A stretch of DNA of 64,000 bases. Origin: Amyelois transitella. Lineage: Eukaryota; Arthropoda; Insecta; Lepidoptera; Pyralidae. Made by a program: the position numbers and the translations under genes. Shown piece by piece: positions 38,701 to 46,700 of the stretch. The notes beneath the pieces were generated by a model, which ran no database searches, was not told the origin of the DNA, and saw only the letters and a program-made list of their open reading frames with translations. Numbering within the stretch: the stretch's first letter is position 1; every line of letters begins with the position of its first letter. The stretch lies in NCBI RefSeq assembly GCF_032362555.1, contig NC_083507.1:4529001-4593000 (forward strand), given 5' to 3'.

Positions 38701-40358
38701 TTAGCAATATGGCGGCCATGGCATGCAGTGACGTAAATTTCGTGTAAATATCATACAAAGCTTGTTGGTGTTTCGAAAAGTATTGATTTTCTCTTGTTTT
38801 ATTTAACTTGTGCCACGTCATATGTGTGAAAATTATTAAAATGAGTTCTTATAAATGTTGTGCAGTGCCTCAATGCACTAATACAACAATAAAATCTCCT
38901 ACGAAACTGTTTTTTTCTATGCCGATGGATTTGAATATTCGCAAGAAGTGGTTTCAGATCATGATCTAAGATCAGTGGTTACCAAGATATACTAACATTG
39001 ATGTTTTCACATTCCTCAGTTCGGCAGCATAGAAATCTGAATTGTCTTTGAAGAAGACAATCCAGATTTCTTCTTCCAACCATTATTGCGTCCACTTTTG
39101 GTAGGTTTCGACTGTCAGCTTTCGCGGAATTGGTTTCCATTATTAAATACCTATGTTATCTGAGTAATCCTGAGCGATCAAACACTAATAAAATCTTGAA
39201 AAATAATAGCGAACACTAAGGAACGGTACGATCCACAGTCTGTTTATGGATAATTGACGTCATAATAGAAATAGCCAATCACGTTCGTTTTTAGTCACGT
39301 GACAGCTGCATATAAAAAACAAATTTTCTGAGACGGATTTTGTTTAAATAATGCAATATTTTTATCTCGCGTTATTACAAATCGCTCCAAAAAAATAATA
39401 TTAGGACTGATGACATAAAAGAAATGTATATTTTTAATACAGTCAAATAGCCTATTGTATGAAAAATCTTTTTTTCTGTAATTATTAGTATCTAAGTAAC
39501 TAATAATTAAAAACAATTGGATAATATGGAGTGTTGCTTTGATAATATTGATGTATAGTTGACAGACAGGAAAAACTTCACAAAATTGGTATAGTTGGAA
39601 TGTGAGAAAGGGAAATGATTGTATGTCCTCTGAACTCTTTCAAGTTTATTAAGGCAGACTTGCAGGCTCCACCATATGATGTTATACAATATATCAATGA
39701 AGGATAATCAAGGACTGCCCCAAAGCAATGTAAACCATTTTTACTGTTCATATTTGGCTGTTCTACATCATGTTGTTACTTTTGGAAGTAACTTTTTGAA
39801 GATATAAATTAGCTTGTGAATTCTTTAGGCGATGGGCTAGCAACCTGTCACTATTTGAATCTCGGTTCTATCATTAAGCCAAATAGCTGAACGTGGCCAT
39901 TCAGTCTTTTCAAGACTGTTGGCTCTGTCTACCCCGCAAGGGATATAGACGTGACCATATGTATGTATGTATGTATGAATTCTTCCCCCAATAATATTAA
40001 CATATGTATAGTGTAATAATTTTATGTAATATTAGTATTAGTATGTTTCGAGTCATCGAGGATATAATAAAGTCAAAGGAGCATCTTGTACTCAGTTTAT
40101 TTAAGTGCGAAATAAAAAGATAAAATTACCTTTCTTTTGATTCTTCTTGACTATTGAAGCAGGAACATCTTCCTCATCAGATACTTCTAATTTCTTAGGA
40201 GTGTCTTCCTCGCTATCACTCCAATCACCTTTACCTTTCTTTTTTCCTTTTACTTTTCTTTTAGAGGTTATATCGCGATTCTCATTAGACCCAATAGATT
40301 TTTCTTCAGTATCTTCATTTAGTTCGATATTCTTTTTGCTTCCCTTTTTTTTAGACAT
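29745..40358 (-). CDS. ABCF1: ABC transporter family F member 1 (ABC50-like ATPase)
   Basis: Eighteen exons: 40130-40358, 38393-38503, 37602-37700, 37132-37257, 36302-36400, 35961-36061, 35141-35221, 34849-35035, 34266-34553, 33989-34065, 33501-33649, 33113-33196, 32740-32977, 32163-32343, 31516-31694, 30903-31136, 30213-30371, 29745-29846. Phases close to 907 aa. It has two ATP-binding cassettes and no membrane segments. NBD1: Walker [10 protein letters not shown] (388-396), signature FSGGW (504-508), Walker [13 protein letters not shown] (to 535). A Lys-rich linker joins it to NBD2: GPNGVGKST (713-721), LSGGQ (798-802), DEPTNNLD (822-829). The first 280 residues are Lys/Asp/Ser-rich with repeated DWSD-type acidic patches, as expected for ABCF1, which binds eIF2 and ribosomes in translation initiation. 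Acidic Ser/Asp sites look like casein kinase 2 targets (inference). Exons 2-5 look like an amplified exon pair. Several introns hold repeats. Confidence 0.96.
30608..30762 (+). repeat. Family A repeat, 3' part
   Basis: Starts at gagattcttataggcgatgg, contains ctgtttaccccgcaaggc; in ABCF1 intron 16. Confidence 0.75.
35353..35485. mobile_element. 133-bp MITE with TTA target duplication (Harbinger-like)
   Basis: Terminal inverted repeats ggctgcctgttcattg at the left and caatggacaggcagcc at the right pair with one mismatch. The element is flanked by TTA at 35350-35352 and 35486-35488. A 3-bp TWA duplication fits the PIF/Harbinger superfamily. It lies in ABCF1 intron 6 and is GC-rich compared with its surroundings. 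Confidence 0.8.
35550..35785 (-). repeat. Family A repeat
   Basis: Reverse copy with (CATA)n at its right-reading start, tatcccttgcggggtagaga and agatggagtggtcctatt; the extreme head is missing. ABCF1 intron 6. Confidence 0.85.
36200..36258 (-). repeat. Family A repeat, head fragment
   Basis: Only the gtccatgggtaagggaaaga and gtggtcctattct blocks remain. ABCF1 intron 5, beside another copy at 36590-36845. Confidence 0.6.
36590..36845 (-). repeat. Family A repeat, diverged
   Basis: Reverse copy with tttatcctttgcggggtaga, cagtcttgaaaagact and a degraded head (aaaccacacagcac). ABCF1 intron 4. Confidence 0.8.
36956..36995. repeat. Hairpin, 13-bp arms
   Basis: ttaaaccataaca at 36956-36968 pairs exactly with 36983-36995 in ABCF1 intron 4. 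Confidence 0.8.
38542..39461 (+). mobile_element. Decayed DNA transposon with THAP domain remnant (P-element-like)
   Basis: About 920 bp bounded by inverted repeats: acaataggctatttgac near 38544 and its exact reverse complement ending near 39460. Inside, on the plus strand, a short ORF encodes the first part of a THAP zinc-finger domain. THAP domains sit at the N-terminus of P-superfamily transposases. No transposase body remains. No clean target duplication was found. It fills much of ABCF1 intron 1, opposite to the gene. Confidence 0.65.
38841..38969 (+). pseudogene. Truncated THAP-domain ORF
   Basis: A 42-codon ORF starting at an [17 protein letters not shown], then [11 protein letters not shown] and RKKWFQ. 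This matches the first half of the C2CH THAP fold: the first two Cys, the SP.K.FF.FP-like block and the conserved Trp. The second Cys-x2-His pair and the AVPTIF box are absent because the frame ends. A host THAP gene fragment is possible, but the flanking inverted repeats favour a transposon origin. Confidence 0.75.
39820..39978 (+). repeat. Family A repeat, 3' half with long tail
   Basis: Well conserved from ttaggcgatgggctagcaac to the (TATG)n tail at about 39957-39976. It lies in ABCF1 intron 1, beyond the THAP element. Confidence 0.88.
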
Positions 40359-41452
40359 TTTTAACCAGAGTTAAAATGGAATTGAGGAAAGATTTTAATT
40401 TTCTCACAAATGATGTGCTGTAGTACGAGCTGTTATAAATTATGTATAAATTACGATGACATGACACAGACAGAGCAGATATAGACATCAGACACCACAG
40501 ATAGTAAATTTGACACACAAATGTCAAAAAAAACAGGACAGTAGTGTTGCCGATCAATAGTCTGTAGCGGGAGCGATGATTCGGCTCGACCGCCACCAAA
40601 GGGAAGATCTTCCGCCAGGCTAGGTGTTATGCCTGGGGAACCGCGGCTCCGACGGTGTTGTGTCGGAGGTTGTATAATTATATAGCTCCAATCCGTGAAA
40701 TCTTTGGAATCGAGATTTAGATTCTTCGCTGCTATTGGTTGAGCGCGTCAATTTCTTAGCGATGATTGACAGTTGTTGTGAGATTGGATGTTGTGACGAG
40801 TGGCGCAGAGATGTCGCCACAAGTCCACTATCGATAGTTTATCGGTTCGATTTTTACAAATAGGTAGAAAAGTGAATTTAAAAATAAATATATAAGTAAC
40901 AAACGTGATAATGGTACGGGTGCGCTAGTTCGATTCGCAATGGGTCAGTTTTCTTTAATTTTAATTGTAATTGCAAAACGGGTAGTGCACTTATTTAGTT
41001 AAAAAAAAACTTTTAAAAAAATATTCAGTTATGTACCAGCAGCTGAATTGGAAACAAGCTAACGATAGTTTAGCCTGCAGAGAAAGAAACATTCTGACGA
41101 TGCGTGCCGTGTCCAGAAAAAGGTACCTACTGCCTTCCGCATGTGACGCAAAACCAGCCATCTAGCGACAGCCTCTTTAGATGGTGGTCGAAACTGTAGT
41201 ATTATTATTAGCAGTATTAATATTCTTTTATAAATTCACTTTCTGCTGAATCTCTCAATAAGATCTCTCAGTAATAATGGTTATTTCGTATATATGGGAC
41301 CTAACAAACTTAGTTAGACATGAAAGAAAACTGGCTGTTTTTAATCTAGCAGTCAAAATTGAGATATGAAAAAATTTTAAATTGAAAACAAGTGACCCGA
41401 CGTCGAAAATCTAGAATTTTTTCCTGTACTAGAAGTTAAAAAAATTATAACA
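40359..41452. other. Divergent spacer, ABCF1 and serine protease homolog
   Basis: About 1.1 kb between two start codons pointing away from each other, so it should hold both promoters. A GC-richer part at 40540-40830 is not recognised. No further gene seen. Confidence 0.5.
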
Positions 41453-42571
41453 ATGAAATACGGGTTTACTTCATATCGCCTACTAATTTTATTAGCATTT
41501 TTGTTTGGATATATATGTCTGTGTGCTAGTGAGAATGTTAAGAAAAGCATTGATGATCTGCAAGATGAAAGTAATGAAGGTAACGATGATACAAAGGAGT
41601 CATTAGATATAATGCCAGAAAATGAGAATACTGAACAAATAAATAGTAATAGTAACAACAGCAATAACTATAACAGTAACGAAAATGACAGTAATAATAA
41701 AAACAATAATTCCACAACATGCACTAGAAGAGCAAATTCTCAGATGCACGAGATACTTACAGCAAACCACAAACAATTCCCTTTTATGGCAGCTATTATG
41801 TCCCACCAGAATGACTATTTGTGTGCTGGTTCTGTGGTATCGAATGGTGTAATCTTGACTTCTGCAGAGTGTTTACAAAAGCCTGTCAATTATGTCCTGT
41901 TGAATACTACTAAAGCTAAAAAAGAAGATACTGCTGTTATGCTGTACATTAAGAATCGCGAAAAATTTCCTTCATTTGCCGGAAGTCGTGGAAAGGATAT
42001 CGGTATTATTTTCACAGAAAAACATAACAACAGTGTGGCGTCAAAAATCAAATTAAGTAACATGACAAGTTTAAAAGGTCTTACAGATTTTGAAGGTCTT
42101 GGTTACGGTTTGAATACTGAAGTTAATCAAATAAAAGAGTTACAATATATAGGGGTAGAGTATCGTCCATTTGAGGATTACCCTGATTTATTGGAGGGTT
42201 ACTTTGATTGCGTTGATACCAAAATCCCTACTTGCTTTAAAGATTTCGGTGGACCAGCAATTTTTGATAATGAATTAATAGGAGTTATTAGCTCCGGTCA
42301 AAATCAATGTACTAGTGAAATGTCTTCAAAGTATGCTGTAAGCAAGAAATTGGTAAGAGTTGTGCCTACCTACTCTTTTAAAGCTTGGCTAGAGGAGAAA
42401 ATTGCAAAAGTTGAAGAGAAGCAACCTGCGGCACTTGCGACATATCCCTCCCAACCTGCAGTCAATAACGTTACTAGTAAGCTGACCAGTCATTTGCACA
42501 ACAAAGGAGAAGGATACAAGCCCTCTGCTTTCCTATTTATAGTTTTTATTATAACTTTAATTGATATGTAA
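41453..42571 (+). CDS. Secreted trypsin-like serine protease homolog, probably inactive and GPI-anchored
   Basis: Intronless, 372 aa. A signal peptide (about 1-25, LILLAFLFGYICLC) is followed by an acidic stretch and an Asn/Ser-rich low-complexity run (63-87). The protease-like domain starts near residue 105: FPFMAAIM, LCAGSVVSNGVILTSAECL, KDIGIIF, TCFKDFGGPAIF and LIGVISSG. The usual catalytic His (TAAHC) is Glu139 and the catalytic Ser (GDSGGP) is Phe265; only Asp182 of the triad remains. It should therefore act by binding, as serine protease homologs (clip or non-clip) do in immunity or adhesion. The C-terminus ends in a hydrophobic stretch with almost no cytoplasmic tail (AFLFIVFIITLIDM), which suggests a GPI anchor. 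Substrate and partners are unknown. Confidence 0.88.
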   Translation: MKYGFTSYRLLILLAFLFGYICLCASENVKKSIDDLQDESNEGNDDTKESLDIMPENENTEQINSNSNNSNNYNSNENDSNNKNNNSTTCTRRANSQMHEILTANHKQFPFMAAIMSHQNDYLCAGSVVSNGVILTSAECLQKPVNYVLLNTTKAKKEDTAVMLYIKNREKFPSFAGSRGKDIGIIFTEKHNNSVASKIKLSNMTSLKGLTDFEGLGYGLNTEVNQIKELQYIGVEYRPFEDYPDLLEGYFDCVDTKIPTCFKDFGGPAIFDNELIGVISSGQNQCTSEMSSKYAVSKKLVRVVPTYSFKAWLEEKIAKVEEKQPAALATYPSQPAVNNVTSKLTSHLHNKGEGYKPSAFLFIVFIITLIDM

Positions 42572-43663
42572 TATTTAAGATTTTCCGTTGGTAACTTAAT
42601 GTCAAAATTTCATGTGATGTCCTGAATAGAGTTATTGATAATATTCTGAATTTTTTTATTGCTCAAGATAGAGAAAAGTCTAAAATAAACATACATATAA
42701 TCACGTCTATAATCTAAATCCCTTGCGGGGTAGACAGAGCCAACAGTCTTAAAAAGACGTGGCCTATCACGTTCAGCTGTGCTTATTGCTACTTTTATGA
42801 TAATATCATGACGGCCTCTGTGGCGTAAAATCACAATCACATTGAAGAGTAATAGATACCCAAAGCATTGCATCCTGTTATTTTCATGACCAATATAGGC
42901 ATGTGCTCCATCACAACACAACACACAAATTGCATACTTGCTTAGCCATGTGTTCTGTGTTTATGTTTACCCAGAGAATACTATGTGTCATATATTATAA
43001 TTTAACATATACGATACCACATAGTGACTTAATTATAGAAGATCCAATCAAAACCTAAATTTGTGTAGTACATTGTATGCATATACAATAAATCGTGTGG
43101 CCGGCGCACGCGACCAACGATTTTTCAAATCGCGTTTATTCTCAGATTACTTGATAAATGTTGATTTATGTCTGAAATTAATTAAATAAATAAAAAAAAA
43201 TATGTGCCTATAGCACTTTCGAATAATGAAGCTTTTTAATGGTGGAAGTAGTTCTTAATCGGGTTAGTAGCTTTTGAGTTTATTCGTTACAAACATACAA
43301 AAATACAAATTATTATTGTGAATGAGTTAAGGAACCATCTTATTCGAGGTTGTTTAAATAATTTTAATTTACCTCTTTTAAATTAATACAAGGAAAATTA
43401 GTTCATATTTATACATTATGTTCGTGAACAAGCATGCGTTTTGGGATGTTTAATTAACAGAGGACGGATTTAGCGTCTTCTCGTCGGAAATAGTTGGCAG
43501 CACTGGTGGGAACTGGTTGTGGTTGGTGTGTCAGTGTCAAATCAAATCTGTCGAATCAAATTAAAAATAGGTATATCGTATATATTAATTTATTTACTCT
43601 TTGGGTATATCAATATGACTACTAAGTGGGTACCTCTTTTTTAAAATAATATCTGTGAAATTT
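42572..43663. other. Spacer with repeat remnants
   Basis: Contains a family A fragment (42690-42785), a short piece of the tRNA-SINE head (gacggcctctgtggcgtaaa, about 42809) and otherwise AT-rich DNA leading to the LAP1-like gene. No gene recognised. Confidence 0.55.
42690..42785 (-). repeat. Family A repeat, tail fragment
   Basis: Contains cccttgcggggtagacagag and ccaacagtcttaaaaagac, truncated after gttcagctgtg. Confidence 0.75.
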
Positions 43664-43783
43664 ATGGAAAATGGAAATGCTGGTGTGAAGTGCATGGAAT
43701 CTTTAAGAAACGAGATTTTGTGGCAAACATTAATTGATTTTGCTTATCGGCAAAAATCTGTGTTTTTTATAAAATTTAAATGA
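43664..43783 (+). other. Upstream ORF overlapping the LAP1-like start (ATGA)
   Basis: A 39-codon ORF starts at ATG 43664 and ends with TGA 43781-43783. The TGA shares two bases with the ATG at 43780, giving the overlap ATGA. The peptide (MENGNAGVKCMESLRNEILW and onward) has no known domain. It matters only if transcription starts upstream of 43664, which sequence alone cannot show. Confidence 0.5.
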
Positions 43784-46700
43784 ATCAGGAATCCGTAAAT
43801 AAAGTATGTACTTACCTATGATTTTAAAGTAAAATCAATAGATGGTTAAAAAAAGATTATTACAGAATGTCATTGTCTTTTCCAAGTATACACATGTACA
43901 TGTTCAATGCACTTTAAGCAATGCAATAATTTCATTTACCTTAGTCATACTAATAAATAGTTGTGGCATTTGTAGGGGAAGGATTTTCTTTTTCATTACA
44001 TTGTCTTTATTACAATACGTGTCTTTTTATCTTAAGCATGGAAGAGGGCAGTGAGGGATCTTAATATGTCGAAATTACAGCTATTATCAATAACTTAATA
44101 TTGTAGTGTAGAGTTCATGTAGGAAAATTCCTTACCCTTGCTGTAAAGGGGCCTGGAATCTGGCAATATGAATTATGGCTCCCAAAACTTATCTTTTTGT
44201 ACTCCTAACATAGAGAGAGAGAATATATAACCAATAGCTATTTCGATGTACTAGCCACACCAATGGATCAGATAAAATCTATACTTAATATTATAAAGCT
44301 GAAGAGTTTGTTTGTTTGAACACGCTAATCTCAGGAACTACTGGTTCGAATTGAAAAATTCTTTTTGCGTTAAATAGACCATTTATTGAGGAAGGCCTTA
44401 GGCTATATAACATCACGCTGCGACCATAAGGAGTAAAGAAATAATGGAAAATTTGTAAAAATAACGGGGAAAATTATTCATCCTTAGGCTTCAATAATGC
44501 CAAAAATAACTATTCCATACGAACAAAGTTGCGGGCACAGCTAATATTTTTATATAAAATATGTTTTATATAAAAATACTAGCTGTGTTCAATGTTCTAT
44601 GTCAAAAACAAACCCTGAATATGTTCAGGGTTTGTTTATGACATAGAACATTGTGCATAAATAATATAGAATTTTATTTTGCAGTCGGGGGGGCCTTCTA
44701 TAACACCATCTGCAAGAAGGAGTATTCATAGCCACAACAATTGCATTTTTGCCCATACCCCCATAATGGGCAGATATGGATTAAAAAATGAAGAAGTGGT
44801 TAGAAGGAATGAACACAATACAAAATCTCTTAAAAAAGTTGATGAGGGATTTGATGAGGTTGATAATGTAATGAGGTAATTGAATTCTTTCTATTTTAAA
44901 CAGACTTTAAAAAGGAAAAATTCGCAATTCAACTATATTTATTATGAATGTTAAAAAATATCACTGGCAGTAATAATCAGATTTGAAAAAAAATTTTTGC
45001 ATACAGAAGAATAGAGTCCCTGTGTGGTCACATAGAAATTTTATTATGGCTGGTAATAATATTGGAAGATATTCCAGGGAATGCCTCAAACAAAAACAGA
45101 ATAAGCTCTTAGTTGAGTTGTTAATATGTTACTAATGGTGTATATGGCAAAGATCTCACAAGGAAAAGGAATGAGCATTATATGTAAATGAACCCACAAT
45201 ATTAAAAAAATTAAAACAGACTTAAAAAAAAATGAAATTAACACTATATGTTGTACCAAGGCGATTAGTTTTTGTAGAAGTCTGCTTCCATTGTCTTTAT
45301 TATATTTTTTCATTTTTGTCATCAATTCATATTATAAAATCTATTAATAATATGTTAGGGTGAATATTGTGATTTGAAAAAGGAATTGTATGTTGCCCAT
45401 GTGGGAAATTATATTATGATTATATGTATAGTTCTTGTGGGAAGGAAAATTTACAGGATTTTTCTTTTTATATGGATGTACTCTAGTATAACATGAGAAG
45501 TGTTAATTAAGTAGGAAATTTAGTTCCAAAGCAAAAATCCAACAACCGCTTCAAATAGTGCTTCTAATTAAGTGACTCTGTCTACCGTGCCGTGTGGTTC
45601 CCGGCACCAATACAAAAAAGAATAGGACCACTCAATCTCTTTCCCTCGTAATCGGATGTCGTAAAGGGCGACTAAGGGATAAGCTTACAAACTTGGGATT
45701 TTTTTAGGCAATGGGTAAGCAACCTGTCACTATTTGAATCTCAATTCTATCATTAAAGCAAATAGCTGAATGTGGCCATTCAGTTTTTTTCAAGACTTTT
45801 GGCTCTGTCTGCCCCGCAAGGGATATGGACGTGACCATATGTATGTACTGTCTACCCCACAAGAGATAGACATGTGATATACATAATTGGCATGATAACA
45901 AATTTTGTTTTGGTGTTTAAATATTTAGTTCCATAACAACTTAAACCATCACATCAATAAACAAAAAACTGCCTGAGATATAATAAAATACATATCACAT
46001 TAATGCCTCATACAAAATGACACCAAGTCGTGATGTCAAAGCTGTATTTGGTTTACATCCTAAACTTAATTTTTTTTGGCAGCTGACTCAATTTAGCATT
46101 TATGGATATGGATATTGCCTTATAGTTGTTCCATATTTTTTTTAACAATGAAGGCAAAGTTATTTTTAAATAATTTTAAAAATTAACTTTGGCACCTTAT
46201 TTTGTATGAATATACTATAGAGTCAAAATTTAAACTTAAAATCATGTTATGTATTTTTATTTTATTTTCCCCTCCGGGAAAGAGGCGTGATTTTATGTAT
46301 GTATGTATTTTATAAATGTATTCTATCATGTATGTACTAATTTATATTGGCGACTTCGTCAACATCCTAATAATGTGGGTGTTATTTATATGTTCTTAAC
46401 CTCCTTCAATTTCTTTAAGTTTGTAAGTAAAGGTAAGTAATCTTTTAAAAATTTAAGTTACATTTTTATGTCTATAAATACATTTTAAATTATTTCACTA
46501 ACTTAATTTTTTAATAGAGACATTTCATGATTGTTTACTTTTATTTAATTACCTTATCAAATCGAAAATAGAATTTAAGTGAATTTGTTTTCATTTCAGC
46601 AAACTTTGCAAACCATCTTCACCATTAAGGGTGACTCAGAAAACATCACCTAGGAGGTATTCCCTTAGTGTGGAAAATAGACAGGACCCTCCTGTTTCTG

